Shown piece after piece: positions 9,194-18,017 of a stretch of DNA of 64,000 nucleotides. The DNA comes from Aquiflexum lacus (GTDB lineage: Bacteria > Bacteroidota > Bacteroidia > Cytophagales > Cyclobacteriaceae), in NCBI RefSeq assembly GCF_015476655.1, contig NZ_JABFHF010000019.1, forward strand, positions 47,065 to 111,064. The letters are read 5' to 3'. A model generated the notes under the pieces. The model saw only the letters and a program-made list of their open reading frames with translations, was not told the origin of the DNA and searched no databases. Numbering within the stretch: position 1 is the stretch's first letter; the number at the start of each line of letters is the position of its first letter. The position numbers were made by a program, and so were the translations under genes.

Positions 9194-9775
9194 TTAAAAC
9201 AAATACCTGACACCCAATGCCCCCTGAAATCTCAAATGCCCAAACCTGTCAATCAATTCCATAAACAATCCAGCTTCTCCAAAAACACTGATTGGCAATT
9301 CATCAAAATAGTATTCGGCTCCTCCAAAGATTTCAGGGCCAAAATCCATGTTTCTCCTACTTTCCCTCAGCAAGTTGGCTGAAATAGATGTGTCGGTGTA
9401 TGTATAATCTACCATCACAGACCTCAATTGGGCACCAACTCCCGCATAACCCAATAAGTATCCAACTTCAATTCCTAAATCACTGGTGAAATCTTCGTGA
9501 TAAGCACCCCTGATATTGAAGGATACTGAATTGGACGTGCTGTGTCCAAAATAAAAGGCATTGGAACTTGGCCGGTTATTGTCAAAAGAACGCCTGTAAT
9601 ATTGAGCACTATTTGGACCTCCGCGACCAATCATGCCCTCAATAGAAATCTGATCGTCAAGAAATGTCTTGTAGGTGATCGATAAAGGCTCTCCCAATCT
9701 AAGCCCAATACCGGGCTCTTGAGCAATTGCCATCAATGGGAGAAAGGCTATTGCCAAAAGAATAATTTTTTTCAC
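9194..9775 (-). CDS. Small outer-membrane beta-barrel protein
   Basis: 193 residues from a GTG at 9775, which directly precedes a signal peptide (KKIILLAIAFLPLMAIAQ). No ATG is available there, and the frame open to 9988 would add 71 residues of unrelated sequence. The mature part alternates polar and aromatic residues and ends in GVRYLF, a typical barrel C-terminus with terminal Phe. A minus-strand TAATTTTGC at 9813-9821 matches the -7 consensus and supports transcription from here. First gene of a two-gene operon with the membrane-anchored protein 3 bp downstream. Function unknown. Confidence 0.65.
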   Translation of the reverse strand: MKKIILLAIAFLPLMAIAQEPGIGLRLGEPLSITYKTFLDDQISIEGMIGRGGPNSAQYYRRSFDNNRPSSNAFYFGHSTSNSVSFNIRGAYHEDFTSDLGIEVGYLLGYAGVGAQLRSVMVDYTYTDTSISANLLRESRRNMDFGPEIFGGAEYYFDELPISVFGEAGLFMELIDRFGHLRFQGALGVRYLF

Positions 9776-9905
9776 AATAATGTTGGTTTGTTTTTCTTTT
9801 GAATTTAAGAAAGCAAAATTAAGGCCTTTGTTGAAAAAGACATTATAGAAGCCATGTTTTATGTGTTTTAGTTTTGCTAAGTATTCAACATATTTAAAAT
9901 GTTGG

Positions 9906-10205
9906 TAACTACCATTGACAGACTTTGAAATTGATGGTTTAGGACTACAAATAGCATTCAATTCTATTACAGGACTTTGCCTTGTCACCTCGACGTCAGG
10001 AGAGGTCTGCAGCCCACCTAGATGTCACAACCTTTTCTGTAAATGCTAATTTTCATAACTACCAATGACAGATTTTGAAATCGAGTGTTTAGAACTACAG
10101 ATAGCATTAAATCTATAATAAAACTTTGCCTTGTCACCTCGACGTCAGGAGAGGTCTACTGCCCATTTTGATGTCATTTCCTTTCTGTAAATGCCAAATT
10201 TTCTC
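9906..10205. repeat. Imperfect tandem duplication, period about 150 bp
   Basis: Two units, 9906-10055 and 10056-10205, both begin with TAACTACC and share the blocks GACAGA.TTTGAAAT, TAGCATT and TTTCTGTAAATGC. Each contains one arm of the dispersed CTTGTCA repeat (9981-10008 and 10130-10157), both of the ACCTC/GAGGT type. No coding potential. Confidence 0.75.
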
Positions 10206-10234
10206 CACTACCAATGACATAAATGTAAAATACC

Positions 10235-10356
10235 CCTCGGCAAGCTCGGGGAACGGAGAATCTGGTTAATAAAGGTGGGGGTGGGAAAAGCGGCGCCGCC
10301 GCTTTTCCCACCCCCACCTCCCAACTAGACAACCCCGGTGGCCGAGCTTGCCGAGG
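10235..10356. repeat. GC-rich nested inverted repeat
   Basis: The outer arms are 15 bp and perfect (10235-10249 with 10342-10356, CCTCGGCAAGCTCGG). Inside lies a second, 22-bp perfect inverted repeat (10273-10294 with 10298-10319) made of a GGTGGGGGTGGG block and AAAAGCGGC, with a 3-nt centre. It stands out sharply from its AT-rich surroundings. Confidence 0.8.
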
Positions 10357-10410
10357 CCAGAATGATATATCCTAAATGTCATTACCCTTTCTGAACATTT
10401 TTAAAATGTT

Positions 10411-10520
10411 AGGGACTCGGAATGACGTAGAAACCGATGTCATTCCCTTTCTGTAAATGCCAATTTTCTCCACTCGGAATGACGGGGAACCGGACGTCAT
10501 TCCTTTTCTGAATGTTTTTC
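10411..10520. repeat. Two tandem GGAATGAC palindromes
   Basis: Two copies of a palindrome GGAATGAC ... GTCATTCC with 12-14 bp centres, one beginning near 10418 and one near 10486, both followed by CTTTTCTGAA/CTTTCTGTAA. They create a false 65-codon minus-strand reading frame. No promoter or gene is seen in them. Confidence 0.7.
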
Positions 10521-10634
10521 CGGTCAAATGCTGGCTTAATTTTATTTGCTTTAGTTTCAAACTAAACAAAAACTTATTAAATTAAAGGTGCCTTTCAATT
10601 TTATGTTTCACTTATTTTTAAATCAATTTTTAAC

Positions 10635-11930
10635 ATGGATTTTCAGGAAGATTTTCTACAGCGGGTATGGAAACACCAATATTTTGATAAAAGTCAGTTG
10701 AGGACAACAGATGGACTGCCCATTGAAGTGAAAAAAATCGGGTTTCATAATTTTCATGAAGGCCCTGATTTTTTGGAATCCCGAATCAAAATCGGCAAAC
10801 TGGAACATGCAGGGCATGTAGAAGTGCACCGCAAATCTTCTGATTGGAAGCATCATGACCATGATGCCGACCTAAGATACGATTCAGTGGTTTTACATGT
10901 GGTATGGGAGGATGACCGACCCATTCACAGAACAGATGGCAGTTTGATCCCTACCTTGGAGTTAAAAGGGAAAATCTGGTTGGATGTATTGCGTAACTAT
11001 GAGAGACTGGTTAGCCGCAAGGATGAGATTCTTTGTGGTCAGGAACTAAAAGAAATTAAGCCTATCATTAAGTTCTCCATGTTGGAGAAAGCTCTTGTAG
11101 AACGGTTGGAAAAAAAATCTGAACAATTTAATGGGATTTTACAAAACATAAACAATGATTGGGAAGAAAGTACCTATCGATGGCTGTTTCAATGTTTTGG
11201 ATTCAAAACCAATGCCCTGCCCATGCTGAGATTAGCGGAAAGCATTCCTTACAGAACTTTACAAAAACATGGACCTCAGTCCACCATCATTGAGGCCATC
11301 TTGTTTGGACAAGCAGATCTGATCCCGGAAAACCCACAAGACGAGTATGGAAAGTTTCTGAAGAAAGAGTATGATTTTTATCAGAAAAAATATGGGTTAA
11401 AAAAAAACATCCACCATCATGAATGGAAGTTGATGGGTGTGAGACCCCATAATTTCCCTGCAGTAAGGATTGCACAATTAGCACAGATTCTCTGTCAAAA
11501 TCCAAGTCTTTTTTCGGCTATTATCAATTTTTCCGGAAATTATGAATTGTTCAAAAAGATATTCGATATAGATATCCCGGAATATTGGCAACAACATTTT
11601 GGAATAGACAAACCTGCACAAAAAAGATTGTCCAAAAAACTCAGCAACAACACTTTAACCTTACTCACTATTAACTTTATAAGCCCCTTATGGTTTGCTT
11701 ATGGTCAATACATTCAGGAACCTGAATGGAAAGAAAAATCATTTGACCTGCTTCAGGAAGTATCTGCCGAAGACAACTTTATCATAAGGAAGTATTCAGT
11801 TCATTTATGGGTGGCGCAAAACGCTTTTGATACGCAGGGAATGATCGGTCTTTATCAAGATTATTGCAAACCAAAAAAATGTCTGGACTGCAAAATTGGA
11901 CAAAACCTCCTCAAACCGGAAAGGAAATGA
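10635..11930 (+). CDS. DUF2851 family protein
   Basis: 431 residues, full length for DUF2851, a cytoplasmic family found mainly in Bacteroidota and of unknown function. Recognised by the N-terminal MDFQEDFLQRVWKHQYF, then FHEGPDFLESRIKIG and GHVEVHRKSSDW. The last motif has charged residues in a nuclease-like arrangement, but I would not call an activity from it. The C-terminus has a CKPKKCLDCKIG cysteine cluster, which could bind a metal. The start follows an AT-rich leader after the repeat block. The next gene has its own promoter 27 bp downstream. Confidence 0.9.
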   Translation: MDFQEDFLQRVWKHQYFDKSQLRTTDGLPIEVKKIGFHNFHEGPDFLESRIKIGKLEHAGHVEVHRKSSDWKHHDHDADLRYDSVVLHVVWEDDRPIHRTDGSLIPTLELKGKIWLDVLRNYERLVSRKDEILCGQELKEIKPIIKFSMLEKALVERLEKKSEQFNGILQNINNDWEESTYRWLFQCFGFKTNALPMLRLAESIPYRTLQKHGPQSTIIEAILFGQADLIPENPQDEYGKFLKKEYDFYQKKYGLKKNIHHHEWKLMGVRPHNFPAVRIAQLAQILCQNPSLFSAIINFSGNYELFKKIFDIDIPEYWQQHFGIDKPAQKRLSKKLSNNTLTLLTINFISPLWFAYGQYIQEPEWKEKSFDLLQEVSAEDNFIIRKYSVHLWVAQNAFDTQGMIGLYQDYCKPKKCLDCKIGQNLLKPERK

Positions 11931-11933
11931 TTT

Positions 11934-11965
11934 TTGGTTAGAAGTCCAATAAACTGTACTTTTGC
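11934..11965 (+). promoter_or_regulatory. Promoter of the acetyltransferase gene
   Basis: TTG at 11934-11936, a 20-bp spacer, then TACTTTTGC at 11957-11965, matching TAnnTTTG. The ATG follows at 11987. Confidence 0.65.
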
Positions 11966-11986
11966 CATCCGAATATTAAGAAAAAC

Positions 11987-12622
11987 ATGGATAAACCTGT
12001 CATTATACTTGGTGCTAAAGGAATTGCCCATCCCGCACTCGAAATCTTCAACAGCAATAAGGTTATTGTTTATGGTTTTCTGGATGAGGATGAAAAATTA
12101 CACGGTACTGAGATCAATGTGGTCCCCGTACTCGGAAACCCCGAGGATGATGGATTCCTCAAATTGATTGGACAAAAAACTGAAGCATTCGTAGCTGTGG
12201 ATGATAACAAATACCGTCAGTTTCTGGTCAAAATGCTCCAAGACAAACGGAAAGTACAACCCATTAATGCCATTCACGAAACTTCTTACATCTCCACTGA
12301 CACCATCATAGGACATGGGAATTTCATCAATGCAAAAGTCAACATTGGCGCAGGAGCAAAAATCGGAAGTCACTGCATTTTCAATTCAGGTTCAATAATT
12401 GATCATGGTGCAGAAATAGGTGATTTTGTGCAGATCGGTGCGGGTGCAGTTGTCAACTCCAATGCCACTGTCAAAGAAGGTGCATTTATAGGTTCAGGGG
12501 TGATTGTAGTATCAGGAGTCACCTTGGGCAAAAACTCAAGAGTCGGAGCTGGTTCGGTGGTCATATCAGATGTCAAAGATGGCGAAACCGTCTTCGGAAA
12601 TCCTGCCGTAAAAGTCAAATAA
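11987..12622 (+). CDS. NeuD/PglD-like sugar O-/N-acetyltransferase
   Basis: 211 residues with the two-part layout of NeuD/PglD enzymes, which transfer acetyl groups from acetyl-CoA to nucleotide sugars or sialic acids. Residues 1-85 form a Rossmann-like domain (VIILGAKGIAHPALEIF). Residues about 95-205 form a left-handed beta-helix of hexapeptide repeats (IGAGAKIGSHCIF, IGAGAVVNSNATV, VGAGSVV), ending in the family's FGNPAVKVK. The usual catalytic His is probably the one in IIDHGAEIG. No aminotransferase or glycosyltransferase partner lies nearby, so the sugar cannot be inferred. Confidence 0.85.
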   Translation: MDKPVIILGAKGIAHPALEIFNSNKVIVYGFLDEDEKLHGTEINVVPVLGNPEDDGFLKLIGQKTEAFVAVDDNKYRQFLVKMLQDKRKVQPINAIHETSYISTDTIIGHGNFINAKVNIGAGAKIGSHCIFNSGSIIDHGAEIGDFVQIGAGAVVNSNATVKEGAFIGSGVIVVSGVTLGKNSRVGAGSVVISDVKDGETVFGNPAVKVK

Positions 12623-12766
12623 GAGCATTTAGTTCATATATCTCATCCAAAGTCAAAAAATAAATTACATTAAAAAGAAAGGATCAAGGGCAACCAATCT
12701 AAAATCTACCTTCTAAATTCTAAAATCTTTTTACCAAAACACCCTGCTTGAAACAGGGCTTCAGTT
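12623..12766. repeat. Intergenic (TCTAAAA) heptamer repeat and hairpin before trhO
   Basis: Around 12695-12727 the sequence drifts through copies of TCTAAAA/TCTAAAT at 7-bp spacing, similar to the repeat at 23363-23380. A short hairpin CCCTGCTTGAAACAGGG lies about 15 bp before the trhO start and may affect translation. Confidence 0.45.
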
Positions 12767-13762
12767 ATGGAAAAAAATCAATACAACATCCTACTTTACT
12801 ATTGCTACGCCGCTATCGAAGATACGGAAGCATACCGGGAAGAGCATCACCTCTTCTGCATCGAAAACAACATCCGAGGCCGTATTATCATTTCTCCTGA
12901 AGGACTGAACGGAACTGTTTCCGGTCTGAAGGAAGACTGTGATAAATATATGACCTACATTCATTCAGATGATCGCTTTGCCAAAACCGAATTCAAAATA
13001 GATGCGCATGATACGCATGCCTTTGCAAAAATCCATGTGCGTGTCAAACCTGAAATCGTCCACAGCAGCCTTCGGCATCTTGATCCAAACGTAAAAACAG
13101 GCAAGCATCTTGAACCCGAAGAATTCAAAGCCTTCAAAGATCGAGATGATGTTGTGATTCTCGATGTAAGGTCCAATTATGAACATGAACTTGGTAGATT
13201 TAAAAACGCACTGACCTTGGACATGGAAAATTTCAGGGATTTTCCGGAAAAGGTAAAAGAACTTGAACACCTCAAAGACAAAAAGGTATTGACCTATTGT
13301 ACAGGTGGCATCAAATGCGAAAAGGCATCTGCCTTTCTTTTGGAACAGGGTTTCAAAGATGTATATCAACTTCATGGCGGCATCATCAAATATGGCATAG
13401 AGGCTGGCGGAGAAGACTTTGAAGGTAAATGCTATGTTTTTGACAACAGGATTGCAGTGGACATCAATAAGGTCAATCCCAAAGTGATTTCGACCTGTCA
13501 TATTTGCGGTACTGATTGTGATAGAATGGTCAACTGTGCCAACCCAAGCTGTAACGAACACTTGCCAATCTGTGAAAAATGTGGGTGGAAAATGGACGGT
13601 GCTTGTTCGGCTGAATGCAAAGATCATCCTGAAAAAAGACCTTATAACGGCACAGGTTATTACCAGAAAAATACCAACGGTTACAATCCATTGAAGGGAT
13701 TAATTAGACGTCAGGACAAAGAAAAAGTAAAACAAACCAATCATGGACAAAAGAATTCCTGA
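12767..13762 (+). CDS. trhO: tRNA uridine(34) hydroxylase (rhodanese-like)
   Basis: YceA/TrhO-family protein that forms 5-hydroxyuridine at the wobble position of tRNAs, the first step towards the (c)mo5U family of modifications. 331 residues: an N-terminal acylphosphatase-like domain (about 1-100), a rhodanese domain (about 120-225) with the catalytic Cys178 in TYCTGGIKCEKAS, and a C-terminal cysteine-rich region (CHICGTDC, CANPSC, CEKCGW) that probably binds zinc. The 3' end overlaps the next gene by 20 nt, which suggests translational coupling to the nucleoside phosphorylase. Confidence 0.93.
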   Translation: MEKNQYNILLYYCYAAIEDTEAYREEHHLFCIENNIRGRIIISPEGLNGTVSGLKEDCDKYMTYIHSDDRFAKTEFKIDAHDTHAFAKIHVRVKPEIVHSSLRHLDPNVKTGKHLEPEEFKAFKDRDDVVILDVRSNYEHELGRFKNALTLDMENFRDFPEKVKELEHLKDKKVLTYCTGGIKCEKASAFLLEQGFKDVYQLHGGIIKYGIEAGGEDFEGKCYVFDNRIAVDINKVNPKVISTCHICGTDCDRMVNCANPSCNEHLPICEKCGWKMDGACSAECKDHPEKRPYNGTGYYQKNTNGYNPLKGLIRRQDKEKVKQTNHGQKNS

Positions 13763-14609
13763 GTCGGAACTGATCATCAATCCTGATGGGAGCATTTACC
13801 ATTTGAATTTGAAGCCAGAACACCTGGCTTCAACTGTTATAGCTGTAGGTGATCCGGACAGGGTTCAGAAGGTATCCCAGTATTTTGACGAAATTGAGTT
13901 TAAGATTTCCAAAAGAGAATTTGTGACACACACGGGGACTTATAAAGGAAAAAGAATCACTGCCATCAGTACAGGCATGGGGACCGACAATATCGAGATC
14001 TTTATGACTGAATTGGATGCCTTGGTCAATATTGACCTGCAAACCCGTATGCCAAAAAAAGATCACACCAGTCTTCAAATTATCCGAATAGGTACTTCTG
14101 GAAGTATGAGATCCGAGATCCCAACCGGTTCATTGTTGGCCTCAAAGTACGGTATAGGGTTAGATTCATTAATGTCCTTCTATAGTATAGAAAAGACAGC
14201 AATGGAAAGTGAAGTAGGTAAAAAGATCAAGGAAAAACTTGGCCTTTCATTTGAGCCCTACTGTATCGAAGGTTCAGCGGCTTTATTAAAGCTTCTGGGT
14301 TCAGATATGATTCAAGGAAATACAGTCACATGCCCTGGATTTTTTGGTCCTCAAGGTCGGGAAGTAAGACTTAAGCCCGCTATTCCAGATATTATCGAGA
14401 AATTGGCGGCGATCAATCTTGATGGTTTCCAAATGACAAATTTTGAAATGGAGACCGCAGGGTATTATGCCATGGGTAGGTTATTGGGCCATGAAATGCT
14501 CAGTCTGAATGCCATTGTAGCCAATAGGATTACCCATGAATTTGCAAAGAATGGCTATAAAATTGTGGACAATTTGATTAAAGAGACACTGAAAAAACTA
14601 GTAGCTTAA
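13743..14609 (+). CDS. Uridine phosphorylase-like nucleoside phosphorylase
   Basis: 288 residues of the PNP/UDP phosphorylase fold. Such enzymes split nucleosides with phosphate to give a free base and (deoxy)ribose-1-phosphate in salvage. Visible motifs are VIAVGDPDRV near residue 31 (phosphate-binding loop), THTGTYKGKRI, STGMGTDN, RIGTSGSMR (phosphate-binding Arg and Thr) and NFEMETAGYYAMG (ribose-binding Met-Glu). These resemble uridine phosphorylase more than purine enzymes, but the base specificity is inference. Its start lies inside the end of trhO. Confidence 0.85.
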   Translation: MDKRIPESELIINPDGSIYHLNLKPEHLASTVIAVGDPDRVQKVSQYFDEIEFKISKREFVTHTGTYKGKRITAISTGMGTDNIEIFMTELDALVNIDLQTRMPKKDHTSLQIIRIGTSGSMRSEIPTGSLLASKYGIGLDSLMSFYSIEKTAMESEVGKKIKEKLGLSFEPYCIEGSAALLKLLGSDMIQGNTVTCPGFFGPQGREVRLKPAIPDIIEKLAAINLDGFQMTNFEMETAGYYAMGRLLGHEMLSLNAIVANRITHEFAKNGYKIVDNLIKETLKKLVA

Positions 14610-14645
14610 TTTTTAGCCGATTTTTCAATCTGATTCTTGAAAAGG

Positions 14646-14915
14646 CTATTGTTTAGCTATCAATTGGTCACTTCCTAAATGTAGATGGTCCCAATCCTTA
14701 TAATCAATATTTTTGATCAGCTCGCTAATGGTTTCCAAACACTCCTTTTTATTGAGATAGACTCCGAAAACTGCTTCTTTCTGATTGACCAGGAAAATCC
14801 TGCTACTGGCAAAAAAATTTTTAAGACAATCCCATTTTGAAAGAATTAATAATTCTTCATCATCAGCAACAGTTTGAATAATTTTAAATTTCCCAAAAGT
14901 ACATTCAATATTCAT
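14646..14915 (-). CDS. Small conserved-looking protein, unknown function
   Basis: 89 residues from ATG 14915, convergent with the phosphorylase gene. Mixed alpha/beta composition (FKIIQTVADDEELLIL, FLVNQKEAVFGVYLNKKECLETI); no signal peptide, no membrane span and no motif I recognise. It is supported as a gene by a good promoter (TTG, 20-bp spacer, TACTTTTG at 14941-14948) about 25 bp upstream and by normal codon usage. A few codons upstream a TTG could also serve as start. Confidence 0.55.
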   Translation of the reverse strand: MNIECTFGKFKIIQTVADDEELLILSKWDCLKNFFASSRIFLVNQKEAVFGVYLNKKECLETISELIKNIDYKDWDHLHLGSDQLIAKQ

Positions 14916-14940
14916 AGTCAAAATAATTTTAAAACTAATT

Positions 14941-14971
14941 CAAAAGTAATGGAATTGTTTGGACTAAACAA
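14941..14971 (-). promoter_or_regulatory. Promoter of the small gene at 14646-14915
   Basis: On the minus strand, TTG at 14969-14971, a 20-bp spacer and TACTTTTG at 14941-14948. This fits the Bacteroidota -33/-7 pattern. Confidence 0.6.
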
Positions 14972-15455
14972 TCCCTTACAGTAGTTATTTTTATATAATT
15001 ATTGGATTTTCAATTGCTTAACTGAATATGTGCCTGGTTTTTTTTTAAACCTGAATAGCATGATGCCACCCTGATTTAAAATAATATACCCTCAATTATC
15101 CAAAATATAATTGATCCATTGGTTTCTACTGAGACAATTGTTACTTCTCAGCTGATTTACCCTTACCATTCATGTAAGGCATATACAGCCCAAAGAAATT
15201 AATTGTATATACACATATCTCTCGAACCAAATGACTTCCCAGGCGTTTCTTTATATGTAACGACATTGAATATATTCAAGAAAAATTTAAGTGAAACTGA
15301 TTTATCCATTTTAAAGGTATTCATCAATAAACCAATAAAATTTAGTTAATTCTAAAAAAATAAATCAAATTCCTAATTATTTTGTTATATAAATCAATTT
15401 TAAAAAATTATATTCTGTTTATCAATACTATTTTAAATATTAAAAAAATCAAAAA
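14972..15455. other. AT-rich intergenic region
   Basis: About 480 bp upstream of the TonB-type barrel gene. It becomes extremely AT-rich over the last 150 bp. I find no reading frame, hairpin or clear promoter. A long untranslated leader for the barrel gene is possible. Confidence 0.4.
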
Positions 15456-17888
15456 ATGAAATCTGTTTTATCTTATTTGTCTATTTTAATTTTCATACTT
15501 TTTGGTACTGAATCCTTTGCCCAGACGCACATCATAAAAGGAAAGGTAACTGATGCAACATCAAATCAACCCATGGAGTTTGCCAATATTGCGCTACTTA
15601 GTCCTGGAGATTCTTCTCTTGTGACAGGAGTCATGAGCGATTTGGATGGTACATTTTCTTTCGAATCCGAAATAGGTGACTATATTTTAAGAATAGGTTT
15701 TATTGGGTATGAAAGTGCTTTCAAATACATATCTGTCGGTGATAAGAATATACTCAATGTAGGGAATATCCAAATCAAGACAGATGCAACCAACTTACAG
15801 GAGGTGGTTGTGGAAGGTGTTTCCTCGATTTTCACCAGTGATATAGATAAACGAACCTACAATGTGGAAAATAGTATTGTAGCTGAAGGGGCAACCGCAG
15901 CTGAACTTCTTGGTACATTACCTTCTATTCAAGTCGATGAAGAAGGCGGAATATCAATGCGGGGAAGTGGTGAGGTATTGATCTACATTAATGGAAGACC
16001 TTCAAACCTTTCATCTTCTGACACGGATAACATCCTTTCTCAATTTCCTGCAAATAGCATAAAATCTGTAGAATTGATTACGAACCCTTCCTCAAGATAC
16101 GATGCTGCAGGAGTAGGCGGTATCATTAATATTATTCTAAAAAAGAATCAGGACATAGGATTTAATGGTCAAGTGAATGCATCAATCGGAACTAGAGATA
16201 AATATCAAGCTGGAATAAACCTTAATTACAGAACGGATAAAGTAAATTATTATGCTGCTTTTGATTTTCAGGACAGGAGAAGGTTTAGAATTGCTGAAGG
16301 GAGAAGAGAAAATTTTGTACCAGGCATTTCCAGATTTCTAGTTCAGGAAGGCGATGAAATCGAGAAACGCAGGGGATCATTGTTTAGAACAGGAATGGAT
16401 TACAATATTTCCGAAAAATCCGTTTTCGGAGTATATGCTCAGGCCAATTTTGGAAGTGAAACAGAAGACGAGCTTACCTTTCAGAACAATCTTAATATTA
16501 ATAATGAATTGGACAGTATTTTTAGTAGGGATAGGTTTGAGACAAGTGATAGACTCAATTTCGAAACAGGTGTTTATTACACTTTAAATTTGGATTCATC
16601 AGGTCAAAAATTATTCACTTCTTTTTCATACGCCTACGATAATAGAGAACAATCACAGTTTACAGAGCAGACATTCTACAATTCCTTTAATGAATTTGTA
16701 CCTGAAAACAGCTTGAACCAATTGGATGGAAGCTTAAGGGAAAGCAATTTTTCTATATTTCAGGTAGATTACGAAAATCCTCTCGGAGAAAATGGTAAAA
16801 TAGAGGCTGGAGTGAAAGGGACTTTTGGAAAATGGATGAGAGACCAATCATTTTCTCAAGGAACAGCATCAAATGAATTCATTCCTGTCCCAATAGATTC
16901 TTTGAACGACATTTACACCTTTAATGAAGATGTATACGCATCTTATTTAATCTATAGAAACAGATTCAACAAATTTGGATATCAGGTTGGACTCAGAGGT
17001 GAATATACCCGTACCATGGGCCAACTGGAAAGTTCTGGAGAAGAATTCATCAATAATTATTTCAATTTATTTCCCAGCGTTTACACTTCTTATACTTTAG
17101 GAGAAGAACAGGAAATTTCAGCCAATTACAGTAGAAGAATTTCAAGACCTAATATTTGGTCACTTTCGCCAATTTACAATTTGAGAGACCAATTGAATTT
17201 TTCGGTCGGAAATCCAACGCTTCAACCTGAATTGACAGATAGTTATGAAGTCGGTTACATGAAAGGTTGGTCAAAATACCTCTTAAATGCCACAGTTTAC
17301 CATAGATATTCCACCAATATCCAAACAAGAATCATCACTCTCCTGGATGATAATATCACTATACAAAGTAGAGAAAATGCCAATGTTAGAAAAAGTACCG
17401 GTTTAGAATTGGTGAATCAAATTCAGGTAACCGATTGGTTTGATCTTGCCCTAACTGGAAACTTTTTTTACTCTGAGATTTTCGGAGACAATCTAGGTGA
17501 AGGGTTTAATAATTCCAACTTTAGCTGGACCTTAAATCTATTGTCCACCATGGCTATCCCTAATTTATTTTCTGTACAGGTACAAGGAAATTATAGAGGG
17601 CCGATTGTTTTTCCACAAGGAGAAATTGAACCCTATTGGGGCTTGAATATAGGGGTGAGAAAAGATATTCTGAATAAGAAAGCAACCATCAGTCTGAATG
17701 TAAGTGATGTATTCAATACCCAGATCTTTAGGATCAAAACTATCGATTCACGTTTTGTTTATAACAGGGCCTTCAACCGGGAAACCAGAATAGGAACACT
17801 TGGATTCACCTATAGGTTTGGTGGGTTCAGGGATAAAAACGGTAAACGAGAAGGTGGAAGAGAAGATATGGAAGACATGGATTTTTAA
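15456..17888 (+). CDS. Outer-membrane TonB-type receptor with carboxypeptidase-like N-terminal domain
   Basis: 810 residues. Signal peptide (about 1-22, ending SFAQ); carboxypeptidase-D regulatory-like domain at about 27-110 (IIKGKVTDATSNQPMEFA, DLDGTFSF); plug-like region at about 130-225 (ISMRGSGEVLIYINGRPS, NPSSRYDAAGVGGIINI); then a beta-barrel of the outer-membrane beta-barrel family 3 type, with YSRRISRPNIWSLSP and GNPTLQPELTDSYEVGY near residues 570-605. The last about 20 residues are Arg/Glu/Asp-rich rather than aromatic, which is common in this subfamily. No SusD partner follows, so it is probably an uptake or export receptor unrelated to SusCD pairs. Confidence 0.9.
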   Translation: MKSVLSYLSILIFILFGTESFAQTHIIKGKVTDATSNQPMEFANIALLSPGDSSLVTGVMSDLDGTFSFESEIGDYILRIGFIGYESAFKYISVGDKNILNVGNIQIKTDATNLQEVVVEGVSSIFTSDIDKRTYNVENSIVAEGATAAELLGTLPSIQVDEEGGISMRGSGEVLIYINGRPSNLSSSDTDNILSQFPANSIKSVELITNPSSRYDAAGVGGIINIILKKNQDIGFNGQVNASIGTRDKYQAGINLNYRTDKVNYYAAFDFQDRRRFRIAEGRRENFVPGISRFLVQEGDEIEKRRGSLFRTGMDYNISEKSVFGVYAQANFGSETEDELTFQNNLNINNELDSIFSRDRFETSDRLNFETGVYYTLNLDSSGQKLFTSFSYAYDNREQSQFTEQTFYNSFNEFVPENSLNQLDGSLRESNFSIFQVDYENPLGENGKIEAGVKGTFGKWMRDQSFSQGTASNEFIPVPIDSLNDIYTFNEDVYASYLIYRNRFNKFGYQVGLRGEYTRTMGQLESSGEEFINNYFNLFPSVYTSYTLGEEQEISANYSRRISRPNIWSLSPIYNLRDQLNFSVGNPTLQPELTDSYEVGYMKGWSKYLLNATVYHRYSTNIQTRIITLLDDNITIQSRENANVRKSTGLELVNQIQVTDWFDLALTGNFFYSEIFGDNLGEGFNNSNFSWTLNLLSTMAIPNLFSVQVQGNYRGPIVFPQGEIEPYWGLNIGVRKDILNKKATISLNVSDVFNTQIFRIKTIDSRFVYNRAFNRETRIGTLGFTYRFGGFRDKNGKREGGREDMEDMDF

Positions 17889-17913
17889 ATTTCAATTCTG
17901 AAAATCAAAATTC

Positions 17914-17950
17914 AAACCTGCAGATAACTTAATATCTGGAGGTTTTTTTT
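17914..17950 (+). terminator. Intrinsic terminator after the barrel gene
   Basis: A 13-bp stem with one central mismatch (AAACCTGCAGATA with TATCTGGAGGTTT), a 6-nt loop and a following run of T, 25 bp past the stop. Confidence 0.8.
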
Positions 17951-18017
17951 ATTTTTATCCCGCACTCAATAAACTCATTATAAACCATTTCATTTTTTTA
18001 CTCTCAATTATGTACAA

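Noticed and set aside
10273..10319. G-quadruplex
   Set aside because: The strand has only three close G-runs in GGTGGGGGTGGG; the perfect 22-bp hairpin is the more likely structure.
10372..10569. Minus-strand 65-codon frame with a repeated FRKGMTS motif
   Set aside because: It is the translation of two tandem GGAATGAC palindromes; the protein repeat only reflects the DNA repeat.
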